Shown here in pieces: positions 25,147 to 35,899 of a stretch of 64,000 nucleotides of DNA (within the stretch, counting starts at the first letter, position 1; each line of letters begins with the position of its first letter). This DNA is from Bacillota bacterium (GTDB lineage: Bacteria > Bacillota > Bacilli > Bu12), in contig JADBKH010000010.1 of the NCBI GenBank assembly GCA_014896485.1, positions 1 to 64,000 of the forward strand. Direction: 5' to 3'. The notes beneath the pieces are model-generated. The model was not told the origin of the DNA. It did no database searches and saw only the letters and a list, made by a program, of their open reading frames with translations. A program made the position numbers and the translations under genes.

Positions 25147-26034
25147 TCAGCGTCCTTCTCCCAGCGCCTGCTGGCGCAATGCACGCAGATCTTCAACGGA
25201 GTAGTAGTATTTTTCGCCGCAGAAATGGCAGACGAGTTCCGCCTCTTCGCCCCGATCGGCGAGTGCCTGCAGTTCATCCGGGCCCAATGCGATCAGTCCG
25301 CGTCCAAAGCGTTCTTTGGAGCACGGACAGGAGAAGCGGACGGCATGAGCCACCGTATGCGTCGGCGAGACGCCCAACACCTGCTCCAGTAAGAACAGGG
25401 GAGAGTCGTGCTGCATCAGCAACTCGGTGACCGATTTCAGTCCTTCAATGCGCCGTTGCAACGCTTGCACCTGCGCTGGAGGGGTGAAGGGCAGCACTTC
25501 GACCAGAAAGCCACCGGCACGGCGCACACCCTCTGGCCCAACCAACACTCCCAAACCAACCGCTGCGGTCAATTGCTGCGATTGTGCTAGGTAGTAGGTA
25601 AAGTCATCCCCCAGCTCTCCTGAAACCAAGGGAACCATTCCCTGATAAGGAGGGTCTTCGGCCACCTGCATCACGACATTGAGATAGCCCTCTTGCCCAA
25701 CCGCTCGTCCCACGTCGAGCTTTCCATCGGTCGTACGAGCAGGCAATTCGACCTGCGGATCTTGCGCATAGGCACGCACGTTTCCGGCGCTATCCGCATC
25801 CGCCACCAGCTCTCCCAAAGGTCCACCCCCGTGAACCTGGACGGTGACCCGCGCCTGCTCTTTTTCCCGCGTAGCCAAAAGCAGGGCGCCACAAGCCAAT
25901 CTCCCCAAAGCTGCACTGGCTACCCGCGAGGCATCGTGCCGCCTGCGCAGTTCTTCTGTTAGCGTCCGCGTCGAAGCAGCAAATGCGCGGACATTGCCAT
26001 CGGGCGTTGTTGCCGAAAGGATCTGATCAATCAT
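25147..26034 (-). CDS. hslO: Redox-regulated holdase chaperone Hsp33
   Basis: A 295-residue chaperone activated by oxidation. The C-terminal zinc switch shows its four cysteines as CPC (about 236-238) and CHFC (about 269-272). The N-terminal domain includes the conserved DGNVRAFAA and VSGELGDDFTYYLAQSQQ. ATG at 26032-26034 follows GGAGGGACCCC and overlaps the coaX end by 8 bases; an upstream frame of 15 codons lies inside coaX. Confidence 0.95.
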   Translation of the reverse strand: MIDQILSATTPDGNVRAFAASTRTLTEELRRRHDASRVASAALGRLACGALLLATREKEQARVTVQVHGGGPLGELVADADSAGNVRAYAQDPQVELPARTTDGKLDVGRAVGQEGYLNVVMQVAEDPPYQGMVPLVSGELGDDFTYYLAQSQQLTAAVGLGVLVGPEGVRRAGGFLVEVLPFTPPAQVQALQRRIEGLKSVTELLMQHDSPLFLLEQVLGVSPTHTVAHAVRFSCPCSKERFGRGLIALGPDELQALADRGEEAELVCHFCGEKYYYSVEDLRALRQQALGEGR

Positions 26035-26821
26035 GGGGTCCCTCCGTCGTTTCCATCTGTCGTTTGACACTGCGTTCATAGATGAGGGCGATGCCCGAAA
26101 GCGTCAGTCCTTCATCGATATGGGAGAGATGCCGGCACAGCGGCGCGATGATGTGCGCCAGGCCGCCCGTCGCAATCACCGGTGTCACTTCGCCCATCTC
26201 GGTCCAAATGCGTTCGACCACCCCATCGGCCAAGGCAGCTGCCCCATAAGAGAGCCCCGACTGCAGCGCGGCGACTGTATGGTGCCCAATCACCGAAGAA
26301 GGCACGGCGACCTCCACTTTGGGAAGCTTTGCCGCCTTGGCAAAGAGTCCCTCGGCAGCCGTCTCGACCCCCGGCGCAAGGACGCTGCCCAAATAGGTCG
26401 CATTGCGATCGACAGCGACAAAAGCGGTCGCTGTCCCAAAGTCGACCACCACAGCCGGCGCACCGTAACGTGCAACGGCAGCCACCGCGTCGGCAATCAG
26501 ATCGGAGCCGGCCTCTTTGGGTTGTTCATAGCGGATGCGCAAGCCGGTCCTGCTGCCGGGGCCTATCCAAAAGGGCGGACCGCCGAGCAACGCCTGGACG
26601 GCCGCATCAACCCGTGGACGTAGGGCCGGAACCACACAGGATCCGGCGACGGCATCGATGGCAGCGCCCCGCACTTCAGCGAGCATGGCTCCCAGCGCAA
26701 AGCGCAGCTCATCGACCGTGCTGTCGCTGCGAGCCGCCAGACGCCAGCAGCGCTGCAACTGGGATCCATCGAACAAGCCGACCACGAGATTGCTATTGCC
26801 GATGTCGAGTGCCAGCAGCAT
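26027..26821 (-). CDS. coaX: Type III pantothenate kinase CoaX
   Basis: A 264-residue ASKHA-fold kinase for the first step of coenzyme A synthesis. Phosphate-1 motif LALDIGNSNLVVG, the acidic catalytic region GSDLIADAVAA, phosphate-2 VVVDFGTATAF and adenosine motif VIATGGLAH. GGAGGCGGAAGG precedes the ATG. It begins only about 34 bases after a terminator following ftsH, leaving little space for its own promoter. Confidence 0.95.
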   Translation of the reverse strand: MLLALDIGNSNLVVGLFDGSQLQRCWRLAARSDSTVDELRFALGAMLAEVRGAAIDAVAGSCVVPALRPRVDAAVQALLGGPPFWIGPGSRTGLRIRYEQPKEAGSDLIADAVAAVARYGAPAVVVDFGTATAFVAVDRNATYLGSVLAPGVETAAEGLFAKAAKLPKVEVAVPSSVIGHHTVAALQSGLSYGAAALADGVVERIWTEMGEVTPVIATGGLAHIIAPLCRHLSHIDEGLTLSGIALIYERSVKRQMETTEGPHD

Positions 26822-26854
26822 CCTTCCGCCTCCGTTTATCCAGGCACCGCCAAG

Positions 26855-26880
26855 GAGAAAAAAGCCCCCGCAAAGGGGCT
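26855..26880 (-). terminator. Rho-independent terminator between ftsH and coaX
   Basis: Minus-strand AGCCCC-TTTGC-GGGGGCT stem-loop followed by TTTTTTCTCC, nine bases after the ftsH stop. Some read-through is needed if coaX has no separate promoter. Confidence 0.85.
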
Positions 26881-26888
26881 GGTCCGAC

Positions 26889-28910
<2,022 letters not shown>

Positions 28911-28946
28911 ACGAAAATCCTCCCCCGCGCCCGCTCCTACGTCGCT

Positions 28947-28955
28947 ATTGTAGCA
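28947..28955 (-). promoter_or_regulatory. Extended -10 promoter upstream of ftsH
   Basis: Minus-strand TGC-TACAAT, 37 bases before the ftsH ATG. No good -35 hexamer is seen at the usual spacing, so dependence on the extended -10 is inferred. Confidence 0.5.
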
Positions 28956-28993
28956 TACGCTCCTATGGGTCCGCAGGGTTTCGCCGAAAAGGA

Positions 28994-29530
28994 CTATTCG
29001 GCTGTATGGGTGGCACGGTGTATGGCCAGTGGGGTGGGTACAAAGATAAAAGGAACATTGCGATAGTGCTCCGCCACGTCGAGACCGTAGCCGACTACGA
29101 AGCGATCCGGAATATGAAAACCACACCAGTCTGGTGTCAGGGAGACGGTGCGACGATCCGGCTTGTCGAGCAACGTGACCATCCGCAGGGAAGCCGGATG
29201 TCGCGCCCGCAGATGCTCATAAAGGTAATGCAACGTCAAACCGCTGTCGATGACATCTTCGACGATCAGCACATCCCGGTCGATGATGGCGTGATCCAAA
29301 TCCTTGAGAATGCGCACCACCCCGGAAGAGTCGGTCGACAAGCCGTAACTAGAGGTGGCCATAAAATCGATCTCGACCGGAATGCGCATCGCCCGCATCA
29401 GATCCGACAAAAAGACCGTGGCTCCTTTGAGCACACAGACGAACAACGGCAGCCGGCCCGCATAGGTCTCTGCCAGCGTTGCGCCGAGTTCCTGGACGCG
29501 GGCAGCAATCTCTTCTTGCGTGAGCAGCAC
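28994..29530 (-). CDS. hpt: Hypoxanthine-guanine phosphoribosyltransferase
   Basis: A purine salvage enzyme, 178 residues from the GTG at 29530. PRPP motif [37 protein letters not shown] and [15 protein letters not shown] are all present. The GTG lacks a ribosome site and removes part of the expected N-terminus ([13 protein letters not shown]). In frame 19 codons upstream is an ATT at 29585-29587 with GGAGG seven bases before it, so the real protein may start there (197 residues). It lies 40-97 bases after tilS, as in B. subtilis. Confidence 0.93.
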   Translation of the reverse strand: MLLTQEEIAARVQELGATLAETYAGRLPLFVCVLKGATVFLSDLMRAMRIPVEIDFMATSSYGLSTDSSGVVRILKDLDHAIIDRDVLIVEDVIDSGLTLHYLYEHLRARHPASLRMVTLLDKPDRRTVSLTPDWCGFHIPDRFVVGYGLDVAEHYRNVPFIFVPTPLAIHRATHTAE

Positions 29531-29626
29531 TTCTTCGATTTCGTCAGGGGCCGGATAGACACCCAGATCTGCGGCTATGCCGGAAATGGTCTCACCTCCA
29601 CCCTACCATCGCTCCCTATCTGTTCC

Positions 29627-31024
29627 TCAGGGCAGATGTGCCTCATCCCTTTTTCTCATTTGCCCTTCGCTCGCTTGTATCCACAGCCCCGGACCTTCTT
29701 GGTGAGAAAGCCGGATATCTTTTGCGAAGGGGACGACCCACAGTAGATCTTCTCCCAAACACAGCAGCGGCAGACGATCGCGCTGCTCACGGGGGATCTT
29801 GCGATCGACAAAGAGGTCGGAGAGTTTGCGCCACCCGCCCGTCAGATGGATCCGATCGCCACGTTGCCATCCCCGTACGACCAGTGGCCGGTTTTGCCGC
29901 CACCGATCGCTGACAAAAATGGCATCCTCTCTTTCGTGGGGCGGCCCATTGAGATGCGTGATGCGAAATCGCACCTTGGAGACCGGTTCGATCCACTCAC
30001 CGTTTTCCGGCAAAGGATGCACAACCACCTGAGGCGATTGTTGCCGATGGCGCAACCAGAGCTCATCGTAGTTGCGGACCGCTTCGATCCCTTCCGGCAG
30101 CGCCAAACGTGCGGACGGATGACTTTCAAAGAGCGCACGTACCTCGTCCATTGCAGCAGCAGAAAGAGGACGATCCGTTGCAAACTGCCCCCATACTAAT
30201 TGAATCGCCCGCCGTTGTAAAGCAAGCGGCAGTTGGCGAAAGGGGGGATCAAAGAGGACCCCTCCGTCTGGCATCAGGCGATAGAGCCGTCCTTCCCAGG
30301 CGACCAATTGTGCTTGCAGCGCAGCTTCTTCGTCGCGCAAAAGGGCTGCCGTTCGGCCCATCGCAGCCACAGCATTGGGAAAGGCAGCCTCGATGGCGGG
30401 CAACAGCTGGTGACGCAGACGGTTGCGGAGAAACCGCAGATCGGCATTGGAGGCATCGGTGATCGTGGGCAGCCCCTCTGCTTCGACCAGGGCTTGCAAT
30501 TGGGCCCGGCGCACTTCCAACAAAGGGCGAATCACCCACAAGCCGGGCCCGGGGCGTTTCAATCGCATTCCCCCTAGACCCCGGAGGGCACTGCCAGTGA
30601 AGAGCCGTTCCAGCACCGTCTCTACCTGATCATCGAGGTGATGTCCCAGGGCCAACGCCTGGGCACCGATCTGCTGACCATAGGAATACAGCAGGTGGTA
30701 ACGCCATTTCCGGGCCTCCGCCTCCAAAGAGCTGCCTTTGCGGGCGATCTCTTCTGGCACCGTAAGCCCTTCAAAGGCGATGCCCAGACGGTCGGCGAGT
30801 TGAGCGGCGCGCTCTGCCTCTTGGGTTGACTCGGGGCGCAGACGGTGATCGACGTGTGCAGCGACGATCTGCCAATGCCCCCGTTTTTGCAAGGCGCGCA
30901 AAATCCACAGGAGTGCAGTCGAATCCGGCCCACCTGAAAAGCCGACCAGTACCGTATTTCCCTCCTGCAAAAGCTGACCGGCTTGAATCGTCCGCCAGAC
31001 CTGCTCGATCAACGGCTCGCTCAT
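29627..31024 (-). CDS. tilS: tRNA(Ile)-lysidine synthase TilS
   Basis: A 465-residue ATP pyrophosphatase that converts the wobble cytidine of tRNA-Ile (CAU) to lysidine. P-loop SGGPDS at 30-35, GHHLDDQVET, RPLLEVRRAQL and the C-terminal domain rich in basic and aromatic residues (VRGWQRGDRIHLTGGWRKLSDLFVDRKIPR shown in part by RKLSDLFVDRKIP). It overlaps the upstream ThrE-type gene by four bases, hence coupled. Confidence 0.95.
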   Translation of the reverse strand: MSEPLIEQVWRTIQAGQLLQEGNTVLVGFSGGPDSTALLWILRALQKRGHWQIVAAHVDHRLRPESTQEAERAAQLADRLGIAFEGLTVPEEIARKGSSLEAEARKWRYHLLYSYGQQIGAQALALGHHLDDQVETVLERLFTGSALRGLGGMRLKRPGPGLWVIRPLLEVRRAQLQALVEAEGLPTITDASNADLRFLRNRLRHQLLPAIEAAFPNAVAAMGRTAALLRDEEAALQAQLVAWEGRLYRLMPDGGVLFDPPFRQLPLALQRRAIQLVWGQFATDRPLSAAAMDEVRALFESHPSARLALPEGIEAVRNYDELWLRHRQQSPQVVVHPLPENGEWIEPVSKVRFRITHLNGPPHEREDAIFVSDRWRQNRPLVVRGWQRGDRIHLTGGWRKLSDLFVDRKIPREQRDRLPLLCLGEDLLWVVPFAKDIRLSHQEGPGLWIQASEGQMRKRDEAHLP

Positions 31025-31473
31025 GGGTGACGCCTTCTCCGCAGCGCACCGCTTACGCCTTGCGCGATCCCATCGGCCATGGCCAATGCTGCTGCAATGG
31101 CACCCGCGTCGACAAAGGCCGTGAAGATCCCACCGAGGCCCTGCGTCACCTGCCCCTGGGCAAAAGCTTGCATGGCGCGATAGGTGGTCACCCCAGGAAC
31201 CAAGGGGATGATTCCACCGATGAAAAAGAGGGTGACCGGCTCACGCCGCAAACGTGCCAACACTTCTGCCGCAGCGGCAATGCCAAAAGCGCCGCCAAAC
31301 GTGGCAAACCCGTTGCCGACCCCCAAGGCGTCCAACCCATGAAAAATCGTCCAGCCACATCCTGCAGCAACCCCTGCCCACAGCGCATCCCGGATCCCAA
31401 TGCGAAACGCGAGGGCAAAGCCGGTCCCAGCTGCCCAGCTGAGCAAAAAAGAGAGGAGGTACCCGATGTTCAT
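31021..31473 (-). CDS. ThrE-family exporter subunit, C-terminal half (DUF3815 type)
   Basis: A 150-residue membrane protein with four or five hydrophobic segments and the signature FIGGIIPLVPGVTTYRAMQA. It equals the second half of threonine/serine exporter ThrE, here a separate gene partnered with the N-terminal half upstream (31470-32225). The two overlap by ATGA. ATG at 31471-31473 has GGAAG nine bases upstream. Substrate inferred from family only. Confidence 0.85.
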   Translation of the reverse strand: MNIGYLLSFLLSWAAGTGFALAFRIGIRDALWAGVAAGCGWTIFHGLDALGVGNGFATFGGAFGIAAAAEVLARLRREPVTLFFIGGIIPLVPGVTTYRAMQAFAQGQVTQGLGGIFTAFVDAGAIAAALAMADGIAQGVSGALRRRRHP

Positions 31474-32225
31474 GGCCACAAACTTCCTGCCACAGCCACG
31501 CCGGTCGTTGCCCCAGCTGCCAGGATGGCCCCGATCGTCGCGGCTTCAATGGCCCGTGCACTTCCCGATAGCAGATGGGCACCGATGAGATCACGCACTC
31601 CATTGGTCAATGCAACCCCTGGGACGAGAGGCAAGACAGAAGCCACCAACAACCCCTGCAACGAAGTGCCGGGCAAATGCGCCACCGTGACAGCCAACCC
31701 ACCGCCCGCAAAAGATCCGAAGGCGTATGACAAAAACCATCCGCCCACCTCCAGGCGGATAAGTGCTTCGGAAATTTCGAAGACCGCCCAGCCCAACAGC
31801 ATGGCCATCGCGGAATCGACCAGCGTCCCACCCAGCAAGAGGGCTGAAGCAGCGCAGCCGATGGCCGTACCCAATCGCCGGCGCCAGCGAATCTGGGGAA
31901 GGTGCGCCAACCCCTGCAGACGCTGTTCCAGCTCCTCGGCAGTAATCTGGCCCGATTCCAACGCCCGGGAAAGATTGTTGATCAACGCGATTTTGCGCAA
32001 GTCGGTCTCACGGGCACGCACCTGGGCCAGTCCAGTCTGCACGTCCTCTCCCACCCGCACCGACAGAAAAACTCCGGTAGGCACTGCAAAAATTTCGATC
32101 TGTTGACCGCCCAAGGCCCGGGCGACGTGCTCCATCGTCTGTTCCGCCCGGTACGTCTCTGCCCCAGCGGACATCAAGGTTCGCCCTACCTCAAGCGTCA
32201 GCCGCGTGAGCCGTTCCAACTCCAC
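31470..32225 (-). CDS. ThrE-family exporter subunit, N-terminal half (DUF1212 type)
   Basis: A 251-residue protein with a soluble N-terminal region (residues 1-115; LTLEVGRTLMSAGAETYRAEQ, EIFAVPTGVFLSV) and about five membrane segments, including VASVLPLVPGVALTNGVRD. This is the first half of ThrE in split form. GTG start with GGGAGG ten bases upstream. Located between spoIIE and tilS, an insertion relative to B. subtilis. Confidence 0.85.
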   Translation of the reverse strand: MELERLTRLTLEVGRTLMSAGAETYRAEQTMEHVARALGGQQIEIFAVPTGVFLSVRVGEDVQTGLAQVRARETDLRKIALINNLSRALESGQITAEELEQRLQGLAHLPQIRWRRRLGTAIGCAASALLLGGTLVDSAMAMLLGWAVFEISEALIRLEVGGWFLSYAFGSFAGGGLAVTVAHLPGTSLQGLLVASVLPLVPGVALTNGVRDLIGAHLLSGSARAIEAATIGAILAAGATTGVAVAGSLWP

Positions 32226-32267
32226 CCGACCAGAACCTCCCGAGAGGAGATTATACCGGTTCTGGGC

Positions 32268-34685
32268 CTAGGAGGCGCGGGCATGTGTCGTCTGTGCGCA
32301 CAGCACATGGGCAACCAGTACGGTGATATCGTCTGCAGGGCGTCGCCCATGGACTCGTAGCGCCCGTTGCAGCAGATAATCGACCAACTGTTGCGGGGTT
32401 TTTGCTTCGGCATGGGCCACCAACGACGCCGCCCATTGGAGAGGATCTTGCTCTCTTTCCCGCTGTTGCAGCAATCCGTCAGAAAAGAGGATGAGCCAAT
32501 CATCTTCTTGAAGTTGAAACGTCGTCGGGTGCGGTATCACTTGCGGCAGAATCCCCACTGGCAATCCTTCCCCCGAAAGCAGGATCACCTCCCGCCCACG
32601 TTTGACCAAGCTGGGCGCCGCGCCTACTTTGAGGAGCGTGGCCATGCCGCTCTGCAAGTCCACCGTAGCCAGGTCGAGGGTGGTGTACATCTCCGCATGT
32701 CCCTGTAAGGAGAGAATGCTGTTGATCGTCGCCACACAATGGTTTACGTCAAATCCAAGAGAGAGCAGGCGTTGCAGCAACGCCAAAGCGGATCGGCTTT
32801 CGGCATGGGCCTTTTCGCCATGTCCCATCCCGTCGGAAAGTGCCAGGACAATCCGGCCATCCCCCACATCGACAATCGCATGGCTGTCACCGCTGACAGA
32901 GGCCCCCCGCGCTCCCGCGCTGGCAACGGCGGTCTCCAGACGCAAGGATTCGGCAGAACGCACCCGAAAACGCGCCACCAACGACGAAGGGGTATGCTGC
33001 AGGGTGGCGTGCATGGGCTCGCCGAAGAACGCGCTGCAAACTTCGCCAATCAGGCGCCCATCCCGTTCATAGCCGGGGTAGGCAGGGACCGTCACGGTCA
33101 GGTCGACCCGCGCGGGGGTAATGCTGTGAAGGGTGATATCGTAGACAGCCATCCCGATCGCATCGAGACGGGTGCGCAGCTGTTCCTCCCGTGATGCCCA
33201 GGCACTCTCGGGGCGATCGAGCTGGCGACTGATCTCTTCGACGACGTCCGCTGCCCCACCCAACTGAGTCGCAACCAACTGGCGTGCCTCTTGCAGCTGC
33301 TCGTTTAAGGCAAGCTGCTGAACGCCCACCGTGACGTTTTCGGCAATGGCTTGACGCACCTGTTCAGGTGCGATGCAGTAGCGCCGCAACGCTTCAGGCA
33401 GTGGGGCCTCCCTGCCCCCCTGTTCTACGGCAGCGACGGCCTCTTGGAAGTCATGATACGTCCTGGCATAATGCTCTTCCCAGCACCGGTGGTAGAACCG
33501 ACAATGGCTACAGACACGGTCGGAGGCCATCCCCACCCATTCCGCAACCTGTGTCTGCGGTTCCACCGCGGCTGCAACGCCACCGCGCAGCGCCTCGGCG
33601 AGCTCGCGAAAGAGCGTGGCTGCTTCCCGAATCTGCAGGGCTGTCGCCATCCGCATGCGGGTCAGGTGATCTTGCTCCAGATGGGCATGTGCCTGGGTCT
33701 GCGGCAGTAGCTGACCCAATGCCTCTACCAAAGCGCGTGGCAGCGCAATGGAGGCAGCCGCCGCCACCCCTACTTCCCATAAGACCGCAGACGGATTCTG
33801 GGGATATACTGCAAAGAGTGCGAGCAGACCACCCCCCAGTGCAAAGCCGAGGGCAGGACCCACCCGTTTGAGGGGCGCCAACAACCCGCCAAGCACCCCG
33901 CCAAATGCCAAGAGGGCAATATCGCCCGGTGAAGCGCCTCCGACGACCACCAAAAGCACGCCGCTGATCGCACCGACCGGCGCCGCTGCAGCAGCACCTC
34001 CGGCCCGGGCAAAGAGGACCGTCAACGCGCCAGCAGCCACCAATGCCAGTCGCACCCCGTGAAGGGTGACCCCTGCCAAACCGCTACAGGCTGTGGCAGC
34101 CAAGATACTGAGGCAGATAATCTCCTCGTCCCGCAGCGCCCTGCGGTTGCGCGGTCCGAAGATCGGCAGGGTTTCCATAAACAGGTAGTGAACGGCCAGG
34201 CTGGAAAGCGCCCCGATGGCCGCAAAGAGCAGGATCACCCACAGCCCGGCGCCTTCCCAGACACCCACCAACGCGGATGCCAGGGCGATCGCGGGCACGA
34301 CCAAAAGGACGGCACGTCGCAAAGGGGCACTGCTGCGCCCAAAGAGCAACCAAGAAAGCGAGAGATAAAAGAGAATCGAAGCAGCCACCATGAAAGCCTG
34401 TGCCGCCGTCTCTGTTGCCGCACCTACGACGCAGGCCAGCATTGCAAAAGGGGCCCACTTGGGCCGGGTTTGCTGCAGCAAGACGACAAATGGCAAGGCA
34501 AAAGGGGAAAGGGCGCCGACCAGATGGGCTCGTCCCAACAGGAGTGCGAGGATCAGACAGGCGATCAAACCGGCGATCGTCTGTGCAATGACCGTTTGGT
34601 GCCCGCGAAGCCGGGGCGCTTGCCGCAAGACGACCCCCTGTGCAGAGACCAGTGCCAAGTCACGTTTCTGCCTACCTCTTTGCAT
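32268..34685 (-). CDS. spoIIE: Stage II sporulation protein E, PP2C phosphatase
   Basis: An 805-residue protein. The first about 330 residues contain about ten membrane segments; a central regulatory region follows; the C-terminal PP2C phosphatase domain (about 585-790) has VLALSDGMGHGEKA and the late acidic motif LILFSDGLL and ADDITVLV. In the septum it dephosphorylates SpoIIAA to activate sigma-F in the forespore. ATG follows GGAGG at 10-base spacing. A gap of about 240 bases upstream holds a terminator and possible Spo0A sites. It identifies the organism as an endospore former. Confidence 0.96.
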   Translation of the reverse strand: MQRGRQKRDLALVSAQGVVLRQAPRLRGHQTVIAQTIAGLIACLILALLLGRAHLVGALSPFALPFVVLLQQTRPKWAPFAMLACVVGAATETAAQAFMVAASILFYLSLSWLLFGRSSAPLRRAVLLVVPAIALASALVGVWEGAGLWVILLFAAIGALSSLAVHYLFMETLPIFGPRNRRALRDEEIICLSILAATACSGLAGVTLHGVRLALVAAGALTVLFARAGGAAAAAPVGAISGVLLVVVGGASPGDIALLAFGGVLGGLLAPLKRVGPALGFALGGGLLALFAVYPQNPSAVLWEVGVAAAASIALPRALVEALGQLLPQTQAHAHLEQDHLTRMRMATALQIREAATLFRELAEALRGGVAAAVEPQTQVAEWVGMASDRVCSHCRFYHRCWEEHYARTYHDFQEAVAAVEQGGREAPLPEALRRYCIAPEQVRQAIAENVTVGVQQLALNEQLQEARQLVATQLGGAADVVEEISRQLDRPESAWASREEQLRTRLDAIGMAVYDITLHSITPARVDLTVTVPAYPGYERDGRLIGEVCSAFFGEPMHATLQHTPSSLVARFRVRSAESLRLETAVASAGARGASVSGDSHAIVDVGDGRIVLALSDGMGHGEKAHAESRSALALLQRLLSLGFDVNHCVATINSILSLQGHAEMYTTLDLATVDLQSGMATLLKVGAAPSLVKRGREVILLSGEGLPVGILPQVIPHPTTFQLQEDDWLILFSDGLLQQREREQDPLQWAASLVAHAEAKTPQQLVDYLLQRALRVHGRRPADDITVLVAHVLCAQTTHARAS

Positions 34686-34741
34686 GCAATCTCAACCTCC
34701 ATTCCTCTGGTAGGCATCAGGATACGCCTTTCGGTTTCCAG

Positions 34742-34796
34742 TTTCTGTCGGTTTGCGTCAACATGCTCAGGAAATCTTCTGTCCACCTACGACAAA
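34742..34796 (-). promoter_or_regulatory. Possible Spo0A-box cluster upstream of spoIIE
   Basis: Three elements resembling the 0A box core TGNCGAA: minus-strand TTTGTCGTAG (34787-34796) and TTGACGCAAA (34752-34761), and plus-strand TGTCGG near 34746-34751. Each has at least one mismatch and no -10/-35 pair could be assigned with confidence. Confidence 0.33.
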
Positions 34797-34825
34797 GATC
34801 GCCCGTTTTCCTCCAGCATCCACAC

Positions 34826-34854
34826 AAAAGCGCGGAGGAATGCATCCTCCGCGC
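34826..34854 (-). terminator. Rho-independent terminator after the S1-domain gene
   Basis: Minus-strand GCGCGGAGGA paired with TCCTCCGCGC around a 5-base loop, followed by TTTTGTG, 73 bases past the stop. Confidence 0.8.
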
Positions 34855-34926
34855 CCGCGCATCTGCGACAAATTTTCTACATAGGAAAGTTATACCCAAA
34901 GGCAACGCTCGAGATACGAGGCAGGT

Positions 34927-35376
34927 TCAACCGTGACGTGCACCACGTCCACCGCGTTTGCTGTCGGTATTCCGCTTCAGATCGCCCAAGCGATCCTCAC
35001 TGTCTTTGAGAAACCGGGCCAGCTTGTCTTCGAATGAGTAGCCACTGCGACCGCCAGGACGACGGCCTTCGCCGGTCGTTCTTTCCTTTCGTGGGGAAGA
35101 GGGGGGTCGACGCATGGTCGATTCTCGGTTGTCCTCGCTGTGGGGCTTGGCTTGACGAATCGAGAGACCGATCTTGCCGTCTTCACCGATCCGGATTACC
35201 ATGACCTCGACCGAGTCGCCTACCTTAAAGTAATCATGAATATCCTTTACATATTCGTCAGCGACTTCTGAAATGTGCACCATCCCGGTGGCACCACCGG
35301 GCAATTCGACAAAAAGCCCAAACCGGGTAATGCCTGTAACGGTGCCCTGTAAAAGATCGCCCACTGCAAGGGCCAT
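34927..35376 (-). CDS. yabR: S1-domain RNA-binding protein (YabR)
   Basis: A 149-residue protein. Residues 3-72 are an S1 OB-fold (VGDLLQGTVTGITRFGLFVE, GMVHISEVADEYV, KIGLSIRQA). The remainder is a charged, arginine-rich disordered tail. The ATG at 35374-35376 begins the conserved domain; a GTG nine codons upstream is possible but lacks a ribosome site. Follows divIC as in B. subtilis. Probably ribosome-associated; exact role not established. Confidence 0.9.
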   Translation of the reverse strand: MALAVGDLLQGTVTGITRFGLFVELPGGATGMVHISEVADEYVKDIHDYFKVGDSVEVMVIRIGEDGKIGLSIRQAKPHSEDNRESTMRRPPSSPRKERTTGEGRRPGGRSGYSFEDKLARFLKDSEDRLGDLKRNTDSKRGGRGARHG

Positions 35377-35445
35377 AAAAAAGGAACGGCTCCCTTCGTT
35401 CACAAGGATGAAGTCAGCCTTATTCTATGCGTCTTTACGTATTTG

Positions 35446-35847
35446 TCAACGTGTACCATCCCCCTGGTTGGCAGGAAAGACAAAAATACGTTCTCCAGGC
35501 TTGATCATCAGAAACTGATCCCGTGCAACTTCCGCAGCGTAACTGGCATCTTGCCAAGCCGCCTGACTCTCTTTCAGCTGCTGGTGTTGCTGCTGTGCGA
35601 CCACGAACGCACGTTGTGCCTGTTGTTTTTGCCACTCCGCTGCTTGCAGCGCAGCATGCGCCTGCACCGCACTGATCAAGAGGGCGATCAGCCCCAAGCC
35701 ACCCATTCCTGCAATGATGCCCGTTGCCCAGCGATGCGTTCGAACTGCCGGGCGTACAGCAGCCTTTTTTCGCTGGGCGGGAAAAGAGCCTGTACTCACG
35801 GCTTCCCGATCCCTTCTGTCCACCAAAGCGGAACCGCGGCGGTACAT
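35446..35847 (-). CDS. divIC: Cell division protein DivIC (FtsB-like)
   Basis: A 133-residue bitopic protein: basic N-terminus, one membrane segment at about 44-60 (TGIIAGMGGLGLIALLIS) and a Gln-rich coiled coil, ending in the conserved extracytoplasmic tail DQFLMIKPGERIFVFP. It joins DivIB and FtsL in the divisome. Start uncertain: ATG 35847 has a poor ribosome site; GTG 35799 has AAGGGA at 10 bases. yabQ, its usual upstream neighbour, is absent. Confidence 0.88.
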   Translation of the reverse strand: MYRRGSALVDRRDREAVSTGSFPAQRKKAAVRPAVRTHRWATGIIAGMGGLGLIALLISAVQAHAALQAAEWQKQQAQRAFVVAQQQHQQLKESQAAWQDASYAAEVARDQFLMIKPGERIFVFPANQGDGTR

Positions 35848-35899
35848 CAGGGGCAGTGTTTCGGCTGCAGCCCTGCCTTCCCTGGCGAACGCTTACCGC

